A stretch of DNA of 64,000 bases from Terripilifer ovatus (GTDB taxonomy: Bacteria; Pseudomonadota; Alphaproteobacteria; Rhizobiales; Beijerinckiaceae): assembly GCA_029222685.1 (NCBI GenBank), contig JARHVB010000086.1, forward strand, positions 310,001-374,000. The letters are read 5' to 3'. The stretch's first letter is position 1; each line of letters opens with the position of its first letter. A program made the translations under genes and the position numbers. This document shows positions 1-9,500 of this stretch, piece after piece. The notes below the pieces were generated by a model. The model was not told where the DNA came from. It did no database searches and saw only the letters and a program-made list of their open reading frames with translations.

Positions 1-57
1 GTGGAACACTGGGGGATGGGCGATATCGCGGGCCAGCTTGCCCAGCTCAAGGGCTAG
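1..57 (+). CDS. 3' end of a SnoaL-like ester cyclase (partial)
   Basis: The window opens inside a reading frame that encodes 18 residues, VEHWGMGDIAGQLAQLKG, before a TAG stop at 55-57. The pattern EHW-x(2)-D-x(2)-G-x-L-x-QL is what I remember from the C-terminus of SnoaL-like ester cyclase/polyketide-cyclase family proteins, small cone-fold (NTF2-like) enzymes. Only the tail is visible, so fold and active site cannot be checked. The next gene starts 42 bases downstream on the same strand. The family call rests on this short motif and could be wrong; that a gene ends here is likely. Confidence 0.4.
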   Translation: MEHWGMGDIAGQLAQLKG

Positions 58-99
58 GCCATAGTTGCGCGGTGAGGCTTTCCGGCAGATGAACATAGA

Positions 100-1506
100 A
101 TGACCGATACTCCGGCGGGCATAACCGCGGCTTCCTCCGCCCTCAAACAGCGCGCCGCCGCCCTCTCGGTTGCAGCGAGCGCGCTGCTCACTATCGGCAA
201 GCTCGTGGCCGGGCTGCTGTCGGGCTCGCTTTCGCTGATGTCGGAAGCCTTGCACAGCCTGATCGATACCGGCGCCACCATCCTGACCTGGTTCGCCGTC
301 CGCGCCGCCGATGAGCCGGCCGACGACGAGCATCACTACGGACACGGCAAGATCGAGGCCGTCGCGGCGCTGGCTGAAACCGGCCTGCTGATCGTGCTCG
401 CCTGCGGCGTGCTTTACGAGGCGGTCAGGCGGCTCCTTGGTCATGAGAGCGTTCCGGTGGAAACGGGATGGCTCGTGTTCACCGTGCTCGGCATTGCCAT
501 CGTTGTCGATGCCGTGCGCTGGCGCTCGCTGGCGCGCATCGCGCGCGAGACCAAGAGCGATGCGCTCGCCGCCGACGCGCTGCATTTTTCCAGCGATCTC
601 GTCGCCTCGGTGCTGGTGACCATCGGACTGATCGCAACGAAATACGGCTATCCGCAGGGCGATACCATCGCTGCCATCGGCGTCGCCGCCTTCATCGGCA
701 TTGCCGGCTACAGGCTCGGGCGGCGGACCATCGATACGCTCGTTGATGCGGCGCCGGAGGGCGTCGCCGATGAATTGCATGAGATCGTCGACAGCGTTCC
801 GGGCGTCGCCGACATTGAAGACCTGCGCCTGCGCCAGACCGGCGCGACCGTGATCGGCGAGGTGACCGTCAGCGTAGCGCGCACCTTGCCGGTCGATCGC
901 ATCATGGCGATCAAGCAGGAGATGTCGCGACGCATCCTAGACCGTATCCCCGATTCCAGCATCACCGTCATCGTCAACACGCGCGCGCTCAGCGACGAGA
1001 CAGTGATGGAGCGCGTGCTGATGGCGGCGGCGCGCAAGCGCCTGCCGGTCCATCACGTCACGACCCAGGAAATCGACGGCGTGAAATCGATCAGCCTCGA
1101 TCTGGAAGTCGACGGCCGCATGACGCTCGGCGCGGCGCATGACGTCGCCTCAGGCCTGGAAAGCGCGATCCGTGACGAACTCGGCACGGAGATCGAGGTC
1201 GATACCCATATCGAGCCGCTTGAAGTGCGCGAACTGCAGGGCGAGAATGCGGTGGCGGAGCACACCATCAAGATCACCGCAGCCTTGCAGGCCATCGCCG
1301 CGACATCGAAGGTCGTGACCGAGGTCCACGACGTGCGGGCTCGCGTCACGCCCGTGGGCCTCGTCGTCAATTATCATTGCTGGGCCGATGCGGACACCAG
1401 CGTCGGCGACGTGCATGACGAGGTCGACCGCCTCGACCGCGCGGTGAAGACGCAGTTCCCGGATGTGGTGCGGATCGTCGGCCACGCGGAGCCGTTCGGG
1501 TCGTAG
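100..1506 (+). CDS. Cation diffusion facilitator (CDF) family efflux protein, long form
   Basis: A 468-residue inner-membrane protein of the CDF family, which exchanges divalent metals (Zn, Fe, Co, Cd or Mn) for protons. About six hydrophobic helices occupy residues 20-210. The family metal site is visible as HSLID in the second helix region and HFSSD in the fifth. The C-terminal cytoplasmic part (about 210-468) is much longer than the roughly 80-residue dimerisation domain of FieF-type proteins. Its last 100 residues look like a second copy of that ferredoxin-like domain, with a His/Asp-rich stretch YHCWADADTSVGDVHDEVD. The start has a weak ribosome site. Metal specificity cannot be read from the sequence. 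Confidence 0.9.
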   Translation: MTDTPAGITAASSALKQRAAALSVAASALLTIGKLVAGLLSGSLSLMSEALHSLIDTGATILTWFAVRAADEPADDEHHYGHGKIEAVAALAETGLLIVLACGVLYEAVRRLLGHESVPVETGWLVFTVLGIAIVVDAVRWRSLARIARETKSDALAADALHFSSDLVASVLVTIGLIATKYGYPQGDTIAAIGVAAFIGIAGYRLGRRTIDTLVDAAPEGVADELHEIVDSVPGVADIEDLRLRQTGATVIGEVTVSVARTLPVDRIMAIKQEMSRRILDRIPDSSITVIVNTRALSDETVMERVLMAAARKRLPVHHVTTQEIDGVKSISLDLEVDGRMTLGAAHDVASGLESAIRDELGTEIEVDTHIEPLEVRELQGENAVAEHTIKITAALQAIAATSKVVTEVHDVRARVTPVGLVVNYHCWADADTSVGDVHDEVDRLDRAVKTQFPDVVRIVGHAEPFGS

Positions 1507-1528
1507 TTGCTTCGTTAAAAACCGGTTT

Positions 1529-1645
1529 GTCATTCCCGCCAAGCGAAGCGCAGAGCGGGAATCCAGGAGCAACCTGAAAAGCCAACGTTTCTGCCCTTAA
1601 CTTCTGGATCCTCGCTCACCCGCTCCGCGGGCGTCGGGGATGACA
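1529..1645. repeat. Dispersed intergenic repeat, copy 1
   Basis: The first 49 bases (1529-1577) are identical to 5121-5169. The element begins GTCATTCCCG and ends with the imperfect inverse CGGGGATGAC, so it can fold into a long interrupted hairpin. It fills most of the gap after the CDF gene and may also act as its terminator. The rest of 1507-1746 holds only the ribosome site of the next gene (GGAGGAAA just upstream of 1747). Confidence 0.85.
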
Positions 1646-1746
1646 GCCCGTTCTCTGCAAGCAGCATTCCCAAAGCCGCCAGCCTGTGACATGATCCTAC
1701 CTCCGATGGCTGCATAGACGGCGACGGGTGACGGAGGAAATCGACG

Positions 1747-2706
1747 ATGCGAATGGTCCCGGCTCTGCGGAGCATCGGCATTGCAGCGCTATTGCACATG
1801 ACTGGTCCCGCCGCGGCGGACGATACGATCAGGGTGGCCGTCTCCAACCTGGGCTTCTGGTCGGTGGAGACGCCGAGAGTCGGCCAGCAGGGCGGCATCT
1901 TCAAGAAGCATGGGCTGATCCTCGACATCTACGGCACGGCGGGCGCCGGCGAGACCCTGCAGGCGGTCATCGCCGGCTCGGCTGATATCGGCATCGGGCT
2001 TGGCACGTCAGGCGCGATGAGCGCGTTCCAGAAAGGTGCGCCGATCCGCATCGTCGGCTCTAACTTCACCGGCGCCGGCGATCTGTTCTGGTATGTGAAA
2101 ACGGAGTCGCCGCTCAAGAGCCTGCGTGACGCGACGGAAAATACCACCGTCGGCTTTTCCAGCAATGGCTCGAGCACCCATATCGCCCTGCTGACCCTGC
2201 TGAAAGAAGTCGGCTCCAAGGGCAAGCCGCAGCCCGGCGGCAGCGTCGCGGCGACGTTGACACAAGTCATGTCGGGCCAGATCGACGTCGGCTATTCCGC
2301 CCCGCCCTTCGCCTTACAGGAAGTGGAGGACGGCAAGCTGCGCATCATCGCCAGCGGCAATGATGCGCCGTCGCTACGCGACCAGACCGTGCGTGTCGAT
2401 ATCGCCTCACTGCAGTTCATCGAAAAGCGCCGCGAGGTGCTCGACCGTTTTCGTGCCGCCTACAAGGAGGCGCTGGACTGGATGTATGCCGATCCGAAGG
2501 CCATCACGCTGTGGTCGGCGTCGATCAACGTCTCGCCGAAACTCGGACAGATCGCGTCCGACCGCTTTCAGACGAAAGAGTCGCGCACCTACAATCGTTT
2601 CACCGGTCTCGACCAGATCATGACCGACGCCATCCAGGCCAAGCTCCTGACCCGCAAGCTGACGCCGGAAGAACTCGACCGGCTGATCATGAAGCCGCCG
2701 ATGTAG
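1747..2706 (+). CDS. ABC-type solute-binding protein (NMT1/TauA-like), exported
   Basis: 319 residues with an N-terminal signal peptide (basic start, hydrophobic stretch, cleavage likely after TGPAAA near residue 25). The body follows the NMT1/SsuA/TauA pattern: an early IFKKHGLILDIY segment, the glycine-rich SADIGIGLGTSG, and the C-terminal GLDQIMTDAIQAKLL motif. Such periplasmic proteins capture sulfonates, nitrile- or pyrimidine-like or aromatic compounds for an ABC importer. No permease or ATPase gene is nearby. It is followed 22 bases later by an aldo/keto reductase and then a Rieske oxygenase, so the ligand is probably a substrate of that pathway. The start follows a strong GGAGGAAA site. 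Confidence 0.85.
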   Translation: MRMVPALRSIGIAALLHMTGPAAADDTIRVAVSNLGFWSVETPRVGQQGGIFKKHGLILDIYGTAGAGETLQAVIAGSADIGIGLGTSGAMSAFQKGAPIRIVGSNFTGAGDLFWYVKTESPLKSLRDATENTTVGFSSNGSSTHIALLTLLKEVGSKGKPQPGGSVAATLTQVMSGQIDVGYSAPPFALQEVEDGKLRIIASGNDAPSLRDQTVRVDIASLQFIEKRREVLDRFRAAYKEALDWMYADPKAITLWSASINVSPKLGQIASDRFQTKESRTYNRFTGLDQIMTDAIQAKLLTRKLTPEELDRLIMKPPM

Positions 2707-2728
2707 GGGCCCATGAAGGAAACATGAA

Positions 2729-3760
2729 ATGAAATACCGCCAGCTCGGCCGCACGGGCCTCAAGGTTTCGGAAATTTCCTTCGGCACCGGCGACAATGCC
2801 GGATTGATGATGAACGCCAGTGCCGATGAGCGCGCCCGCGCGCTCGCCCGCGCCGTCGACCTTGGCATCAATTATTTCGACACCTCGCCGGACTACGGCA
2901 AGGGCGCGGCCGAGGCCAATCTCGGCAAGGGATTGAAGGAGATCGGCGCACAGGTCATCGTCTCCACCAAGGTGGAAATCATGCCGCCGGATTTCGGCGA
3001 TATTCCCGGCGCCGTCGTGCGCAGCCTCGATGCCAGCCTGAAACGGCTCGGCATGGACAGCGTCGATGTGCTGATGATCCACAATCCGCCGCGCCTGTCG
3101 CGCAACCTGGATGCCGCGCATTGGCCGCCGCTGACGCCAGAAGACATGCTGGGCCCCGCGCTCGAAGGGCTGGAGCGCGTGCGCAAAGCCGGCAAGGCAA
3201 AGCATTTCGGCTTCACCTGCGAGAATGCCGAGCCTGCCGCCGTGAAGCCGCTGCTCGAGAGCGGCCATTTCGACGTGATCAACTGCTGGTACAATATCGT
3301 CAATCCGACGGCCGGCGTGACCATGCCCGACGGCGTGCGCTACGGCCGCGACTACGAAAACTATCACGGCATGATCAGCGAAGCGGGACGCAATGGCGTC
3401 GGCGTCGCGGTGATCCGGCCGCTGTCGGGCGGCGCGCTGACCCAGCAGGTCGTCGATATGGGCGCTGCCGGCCGCCATGCCAATGCGGGCGGCATGTATA
3501 CGCGCAGACCTGAGTCGTTTCGCGCCGAAGTCGAGCGCGGCCGCGCCTTCGCCTTCCTGCATCAGCCGCCGCGCACCCTGCCCGTCGCCGGCTATCAGTT
3601 CACGCTGGCGCATGAAGCCGTCTCGACCGTCGTCGGGGGCTTCTCCGATTTCGCGCAATTGCAGGAGATCGCCGAGGCATCGGCGTTTCCACCTTTGAGC
3701 GCCGAGGAGATGGCGCGCATCACCGACGCCTATCGCCACAATTTTTATCTGCAGGCTTGA
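2729..3760 (+). CDS. Aldo/keto reductase
   Basis: A 343-residue cytoplasmic NAD(P)H-dependent oxidoreductase of the aldo/keto reductase superfamily, a TIM barrel that reduces aldehydes or ketones. The catalytic tetrad is visible: Asp and Tyr in NYFDTSPDYGKG (about residues 50-60), Lys in VIVSTKVE and His in VLMIHNPP. The C-terminal cofactor-binding part contains TVVGGFSDFAQL. It is the middle gene of a same-strand run (binding protein, reductase, Rieske oxygenase) with gaps of about 22 bases, so it is probably co-transcribed and acts on a product of the oxygenase or on the imported compound. The substrate is unknown. Confidence 0.88.
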   Translation: MKYRQLGRTGLKVSEISFGTGDNAGLMMNASADERARALARAVDLGINYFDTSPDYGKGAAEANLGKGLKEIGAQVIVSTKVEIMPPDFGDIPGAVVRSLDASLKRLGMDSVDVLMIHNPPRLSRNLDAAHWPPLTPEDMLGPALEGLERVRKAGKAKHFGFTCENAEPAAVKPLLESGHFDVINCWYNIVNPTAGVTMPDGVRYGRDYENYHGMISEAGRNGVGVAVIRPLSGGALTQQVVDMGAAGRHANAGGMYTRRPESFRAEVERGRAFAFLHQPPRTLPVAGYQFTLAHEAVSTVVGGFSDFAQLQEIAEASAFPPLSAEEMARITDAYRHNFYLQA

Positions 3761-3782
3761 ACCCGACAATCATACGGGAGAC

Positions 3783-5087
3783 ATGATCATGTTGACTCGT
3801 GACAAGAACGAACTGCTTTGCCGCATCGAAGGCGACGCGCCGATGGGACAGATGATGCGGCGCTACTGGCTGCCGGCGCTGACAAGCGGCGACCTTGAAG
3901 CGGGAGGCGCGCCCAGGCGTGTGCGCCTTTTGGGCGAAGATCTCGTCGCCTTCCGCTCGCCCGACGGCAAGGTCGGGCTCGTCGACGAATATTGCCCGCA
4001 TCGCGGCGCTTCGCTGATGCTGGCGCGCAACGAGGACTGCGGCCTGCGCTGCATCTATCACGGCTGGGCCATCGACGCAGAAGGCACGGTGGTGGAAACG
4101 CCGGCGGAACCTCCCGAAAGCAAGTTGAAGGAAAGAGTACGCTCGACCGCCTATCCGGTGCACGAACTCGGCGGCGTTGTCTGGGCCTATATGGGGCCTG
4201 CCGGCGAAGAGCCACGACTGCCCGATTTCGAATTCACCGGCATGCCCGCAGACCACATCATGATCATGCGCTCGCGCGAGGAATGCAATTGGGCGCAATG
4301 CCAGGAAGGCGTGATCGATTCCGCCCATTCGAACTACCTGCATTCCAACGGCATCAAGCCGAAGGAAGGCCTCGCCGTCACCCATGTCGGCGAAAAGCTG
4401 CAGTTCGGCCGGCCCTCCAATGACGGCGCGCCGAAGCTGGAAGTGGAAACGCAGCCCTATGGCTTTCGCTACGCGGCGCTACGCAAGCCGCTGCAGAACC
4501 CGGAGCAGAACCGCTATGTGCGCGTGACGCTCTATGTGGCGCCCTGCTTCGGCATCATCCCGGCGCCGAAGGGCCTCGGCATGATGCAGTTCTTTGTGCC
4601 GATCGATGATACGCACACGATGTTCTATTATGTGTTCTGGTCCTACGACAAACCGTTCGACCAGCAGACGCGCGATCAATATGCCTTCAACCACGGCCTG
4701 AGGGTCGGCGTCGACATGGATGAGAATTTCCGCAAGATCCGCACGCGCGACAACAACTGGATGCAGGACCGCGAGGCGATGAAGCGCGGCGAGACGTTCT
4801 CGGGCATCTTCGGCATCAATGTGGAAGATTTCGCGGTTCAGGAAAGCATGGGGCCGGTGTTCGACCGCTCGAAGGAGCATCTCGGCGCCAGCGATCTCGC
4901 CGTCATTCATTTCCGCCGGTTGATGCTGGACGCCGTCGAGCGTTTCAGCAGCGAAGGCGCGCTGCCGCCGGGGCTGAATACGGATTTCGATTATGGCAAA
5001 TTGCGCGGCGCGGAAGGCATGGTGCCGCATTCGCAGCCCTGGCAGAGCGTACTGGGTGAAGGGGTGCCGAAGGCGGCGGCGGAATAG
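3783..5087 (+). CDS. Rieske non-heme iron oxygenase, alpha subunit (phthalate dioxygenase-like)
   Basis: 434 residues. The N-terminal Rieske domain has C71-P-H73 (EYCPHRG) and C90-x(2)-H93 (CIYHGW), binding a 2Fe-2S cluster. The mononuclear iron site follows as D179, H182 and H187 in GVIDSAHSNYLHS. This arrangement matches the single-component-oxygenase branch that includes phthalate 4,5-dioxygenase and LigX/vanillate demethylase-like enzymes. Those enzymes use a separate flavin/ferredoxin reductase, which is not encoded nearby. Met3 (3789) lies at a better distance from the GGGAG site and may be the true start. The gene ends 33 bases before a copy of the repeat that also precedes the cluster. 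Confidence 0.88.
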   Translation: MIMLTRDKNELLCRIEGDAPMGQMMRRYWLPALTSGDLEAGGAPRRVRLLGEDLVAFRSPDGKVGLVDEYCPHRGASLMLARNEDCGLRCIYHGWAIDAEGTVVETPAEPPESKLKERVRSTAYPVHELGGVVWAYMGPAGEEPRLPDFEFTGMPADHIMIMRSREECNWAQCQEGVIDSAHSNYLHSNGIKPKEGLAVTHVGEKLQFGRPSNDGAPKLEVETQPYGFRYAALRKPLQNPEQNRYVRVTLYVAPCFGIIPAPKGLGMMQFFVPIDDTHTMFYYVFWSYDKPFDQQTRDQYAFNHGLRVGVDMDENFRKIRTRDNNWMQDREAMKRGETFSGIFGINVEDFAVQESMGPVFDRSKEHLGASDLAVIHFRRLMLDAVERFSSEGALPPGLNTDFDYGKLRGAEGMVPHSQPWQSVLGEGVPKAAAE

Positions 5088-5120
5088 CGCCTGCCTTATG
5101 TTTTGCTTCAGCCTTGGTGT

Positions 5121-5232
5121 GTCATTCCCGCCAAGCGAAGCGCAGAGCGGGAATCCAGGAGCAACCTGATCGTGGATTCCCACCTTGACTCCTGGTTTCC
5201 CGCTCGCCCGCTACGCGGTCGTCGGGAATGAC
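5121..5232. repeat. Dispersed intergenic repeat, copy 2
   Basis: The first 49 bases are identical to copy 1 at 1529-1577, in the same orientation. The ends GTCATTCCCG and CGGGAATGAC are inverse complements, and the inner part (GATTCCCACC through GGTTTCCCGCTCG) also allows pairing. It separates the converging Rieske oxygenase and TctC-type genes and could terminate transcription from both sides. Confidence 0.85.
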
Positions 5233-5258
5233 AAACGTCCTACCGCCAAGCCCAACAC

Positions 5259-6308
5259 CTACTGCTCAATAATCTTCTTGAAGCGCTCGATCACATCTTT
5301 CGGCGTCTTCGCCGCCTGCTTGATGATTTTCAGAACCGCGTCGCCGTCGATCGGATCGACGACGAAGTTCATCTTCTTCGCTTCATCGAGAAACGCCTGG
5401 TCCGTCATCATGTCGCGGAAGGCCTGCTTCAAGGCGTCGGCGCGGTCTTTCGGCAGGCCGGCGGGGGCCGCGACCGGGAGTGCCATGAAGAACGGCATTT
5501 CGGCGAAATCCAGCAGCGCAAGCTGCGCCGGATCCTTCGTCAGTTCGCGCGCCATCGGCACATCGGGCAGTTCCGGCAGGCGCGTGCGGCGTCCGACCTG
5601 GATGACAGGTGTGAGCTTGTGGTTCTCCCACCAGTCGCGCATGTTGGTGGCGAAAAAGCTGACGTCGGCGAATTGTGCATCGACCTCGCCGCGCTGCTGG
5701 GCGAGATTGATGTCGGCGGCGCCGGGATAGCCGCGCACGATCTCGTAGTTCAGGCCGAGCACTTCCTTGACGACAAGCGCGACGGTGAGATTGGTCGAGC
5801 CGGAGCGATTGGCGCCGATGCGCAGCTTGAGATCGGGATCGCGCATCTGCGCGGCATTTTTCACCGGATGGGTGGCATTGATCGCCAGCACATAGGCGTC
5901 GGTGGCATAGGCGGAGACCGAACCGAGCCAGTTGATTTTCAGCGGATCGAAGCGAATGTTGGGGTCGCCGGTCAGCGCCACCTGCGGCAGGCCACGCTGC
6001 AGGACGCCGATGGTGAGGCCATCGCTGTCGCCGGCGGCGAAGCGGTTGGCCAGCCCGATGCCGCCGGCCGACGGCTGGTTCGCCGTGTTGACGACCGGCT
6101 TGCCGGGAATATGGCCGGCGATATGGCGGGCGACCAGCCGGGCGCCGAGGTCGTAATAGCCGCCGGGCGAGAACGGCACGATCATCGTCATCGCCTTGCC
6201 CTTGTAGAAGGTCTCCGCCGACGACTCGGCGGCCGCTGCCTTGAGCGGGACGACGGCAAGCAGACAGGCAGGTATCAGCGCGCTCAGCGCCCCTTGAATG
6301 GCTCGCAC
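5259..6308 (-). CDS. Tripartite tricarboxylate transporter-type solute-binding protein (TctC/Bug family)
   Basis: 349 residues from a GTG start at 6308 preceded by GGAGGAAACAG. An ATG 49 codons upstream is open but would place a dispersed repeat in the coding region and push the signal peptide inward. Residues 1-26 form a signal peptide ending AAAA. The mature part has Bug-family hallmarks: YKGKAMTMIVPFSPGG at its start, the conserved DLGARLVARHI helix, and NQPSAGGIGL. Bug proteins bind carboxylates in the periplasm and normally serve TctAB permeases, absent here. It converges on the Rieske oxygenase gene. The ligand is unknown. Confidence 0.87.
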   Translation of the reverse strand: MRAIQGALSALIPACLLAVVPLKAAAAESSAETFYKGKAMTMIVPFSPGGYYDLGARLVARHIAGHIPGKPVVNTANQPSAGGIGLANRFAAGDSDGLTIGVLQRGLPQVALTGDPNIRFDPLKINWLGSVSAYATDAYVLAINATHPVKNAAQMRDPDLKLRIGANRSGSTNLTVALVVKEVLGLNYEIVRGYPGAADINLAQQRGEVDAQFADVSFFATNMRDWWENHKLTPVIQVGRRTRLPELPDVPMARELTKDPAQLALLDFAEMPFFMALPVAAPAGLPKDRADALKQAFRDMMTDQAFLDEAKKMNFVVDPIDGDAVLKIIKQAAKTPKDVIERFKKIIEQ

Positions 6309-6372
6309 CTGTTTCCTCCGATCGCGGCCTTTCGGCCGATTCCGTTTTCCGGTTTGTTCGTGAGCCGAGACT

Positions 6373-6413
6373 AGAGCATTTCCGGGCGAAGTGGACATCG
6401 TCTTGAGAGAAAT
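6373..6413. repeat. Degenerate copy of the GCATTTTC...GAAGTGGACACCGG repeat
   Basis: GAGCATTTCCGGGCGAAGTGGACATCGTCTTGAG here resembles 13371-13415 and, inverted, 53161-53206. It lies upstream of the TctC-type gene. The remainder of 6309-6503 shows no gene. Confidence 0.5.
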
Positions 6414-6503
6414 CGTCTCCATCCACCTGATCTGAAAGAGTGCCATTGCGCACACGGCGCTGGAGAATTGCCGCCTAAAGGGAGCTGCCGCGGGATTCAG
6501 CCA

Positions 6504-6544
6504 TTGACAAGACCTGATAATTTAGTTAGTGAATATTCACTTAC
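6504..6544 (+). promoter_or_regulatory. Promoter with TetR-type operator dyad
   Basis: A consensus -35 box TTGACA (6504-6509) is followed by a 20-base dyad at 6525-6544, GTTAGTGAATATTCACTTAC, with nine of ten base pairs matching and a perfect core GTGAATATTCAC (6529-6540). The dyad covers the place where the -10 box must lie (17 bases from the -35 box), a typical repression geometry. It lies 43 bases before the acyltransferase gene, whose downstream partner is a TetR regulator, so that protein is the natural candidate to bind it. Confidence 0.7.
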
Positions 6545-6586
6545 ATTTTATAACAGATCTATTTTTGCATTTCCGGAGGGTTCGCC

Positions 6587-9500
6587 ATGTTTGCAGGCCT
6601 GATGTCGTCGCGGCGGTTTGCGCCGCTGTTCTGGTGCCAGTTTTTCTCGGCCTTCAACGACAATTTCGTCCGCAACATGCTGGCGATGCTGATCCTGTTC
6701 AAGCTGGGGGCGGAGCAGACCGGCGCGCTCGTCACCCTGGCGGTCGGCATCTTCGTGCTGCCCTCCATCTTCCTCTCGGCGCTCGGCGGTGAGATCGCCG
6801 ATGCCCACAACAAGGCGCTGATCGCACGGCGGCTGAAATTCGGCGAGATCTTCGTGCAGATGGTCGCCGCCGCCGGCTTCTGGTTTGCCTCGCTGCCGCT
6901 GCTCTATGCAGCCCTGTTCGGCCTCGGCACCATCGCCGCCCTCTTCGGCCCGATCAAATACGGCATCCTGCCTGACCATCTGGAAACCAGGGAATTGCCG
7001 GCCGGCAATGCCCTCATCGAAGGCGCCACCTTCGTCGCCATCCTGCTCGGCATTGTCGTGGGCGGCTATGCCGCCTCGCACGGCCGCGATCCGTCCGGTG
7101 TCGTCGTGCAATTGATGGTCATCGCCGTGGCCTGCTGGCTGTCGAGCCGCGCCATTCCGGCGACGGTCGTGGCGGCGCCGAACCTGCGCCCCAACCGCAA
7201 TATTTTCGCCTCGACCTGGCGGCTGGCCAGCGAGCTTCGCGATGACCATCGCATCTGGACCGGCGGCCTTGCGGTGAGCTGGTTCTGGATGACCGGCGCC
7301 GTCTGCCTGTCGCTCGTGCCGGTGCTGATCAAGCATCGCATCGGCGGCGGCATCGATGTGGAAACCGTCATCAACGCCCTCTTCGCCATCGGCATCGCGC
7401 TCGGCTCGATCGGCGCGGCGATCGTCGCCCACGGCCGCATCGTGCTGCTGCCGGTGCCGCTTGCCGCCTTTGCCATGGCGGCCTTCCTGGTCGATCTCGG
7501 CCTTGCCACCTGGTCGCTGCCTATGGCCACAGGCGAGATCGACATCACCGCCTTCCTCGCCAGCGCCAAGGGGCTGCGCATCGCCATCGATGTGGCGGGC
7601 ATTGCGGCTGCCGGCGGCTTCTTCGTCGTGCCGGCCTTCGCCGCCGTCCAGTCCTGGGCCGGCGAAGACCGGCGCGCCCGGGTGGTCGCTGCCGTCAACA
7701 TCATCACCGCGCTGTTCATGGTCGGTGGCGCGCTCGTCACCGCCGTCCTGCAGACCAGCCTGATCGGCCTCAGCGAGCCGACCCTGCTCGTCATGCTCGG
7801 CGCGCTCAACGTGCTGGCCGGCATCTGGCTGTTCCGCAACCTGCCCGGCTCGTTCATGGCGGATTTTCTACGGCTGGTGTTCAAACTGGTGTTCCGCATC
7901 GAGGTGAGGGGCATCGAGAACGTGAAGCTTGCCGGCGACCGCTGCGTCATCGCCGTCAACCATCTATCCTTCCTTGATGCGCCGGTGATCCTGTCGCTGC
8001 TCGATGACAAACCGGTTTTTGCCATCGACTGGCAGATCGCCAAAGCCTGGTGGGTGAAACCGTTTCTCGGGGTTGCCCGCTGCTTTCCCATGGATCCGAC
8101 GAAGCCGTTATCGACGCGCGCGCTCATCAACGAAGTGAAAAACAACAACAAGCTGGTGATCTTCCCGGAAGGACGCCTCACCGTCACCGGCTCGCTGATG
8201 AAAGTCTATGACGGCGCGGCGATGATCGCCGACAAGGCCGACGCGATGATCGTGCCGGTGCGCCTCGAAGGGCTGGAGCGCACGCCGTTCACGCGCCTGC
8301 CGCGCAGCTTCGTGCGGCGCGCCCTGTTCCCGAAAGTGCGCGTGACGTTTCTGCCGCCGCGCAAGCTCGCCATGCCCGCGGGCCTGATGGGACGCAAGCG
8401 CCGGCAGGCGGCGGGTGCGGCTCTCTATGACGTGATGTCCGATCTCGTCTTCCGCACGACGAAGATCGACCGCACCCTGATGCAGGCGCTGGCGACGGCC
8501 ATCAAAGAGTCCGGCAAATCGAAGGTCGTCCTCGAAGATCCGATCACCGGCAAGCTTAACGGCCGCAACCTGCTGGTCCGCATCGCCATCCTGTCGCGCA
8601 AGATCGCGGCGATGTCTGCGCCTGGCGAAAACGTCGGCCTTCTGCTGCCCAATGCCAATGCAGTGGCAGTGACATTCTTTGCCCTGCAGTCGGCAGGCCG
8701 GGTCGCCTGCATGCTCAACTATACGGCCGGCCTTTCCAACCTGCAGTCGGCGTGTCGGGCAGCACAAATCCGCACTATCCTCACCTCGCGCGGCTTCATC
8801 GAGAAGGCCAATCTCGGCGCGCTTGCCGCCGAGCTCGAGAAGACGCTGATGCTCGTCTATCTCGAAGATGTCGCCAAGACCGTCGGCATCGGCGACAAAC
8901 TGCGCGGCATGCGGGAAGCAGGCACGTCGCTTGAGCAGCGCCAGCCCAACGATCCCGCCGTCGTACTGTTCACGTCCGGGTCGGAAGGCGTGCCGAAGGG
9001 CGTCGTGCTGTCGCACCGGAACTTTCTGGCCAACGTGGCGCAGGTCGAAGCCCGTTTCGATATCACGCCGGCAGACATCATCTTCAACGTCCTGCCGGTG
9101 TTTCACTCCTTCGGCCTGCTCGGCGGCATGCTGCTGCCGATGCTGGCGGGCATGAAATGCTATCTCTATCCTTCGCCCCTGCACTATCGGCAAATTCCCG
9201 AACTCGTCTACGGCACCAATGCGACCGTCCTATTCGGCACCGATACTTTCTTCAACGGCTATGCGCGCACCGCCAATCCTTACGATTTTCGCTCGCTGCG
9301 CTATCTCGTCGGCGGCGCCGAGCCGGTGAAGGAGACGACGCGCAAGGTCTACATGGAGAAATTCGGCCTGCGCATTCTCGAAGGCTACGGCATCACCGAG
9401 ACCGCGCCGGTGTTGGCGGTTAACACCGCCATGTTCAACCGCAGCGGCAGCGTCGGCCGGCTGATGCCGGGCCTCGAATATCGACTCGAAACCGTGCCCG

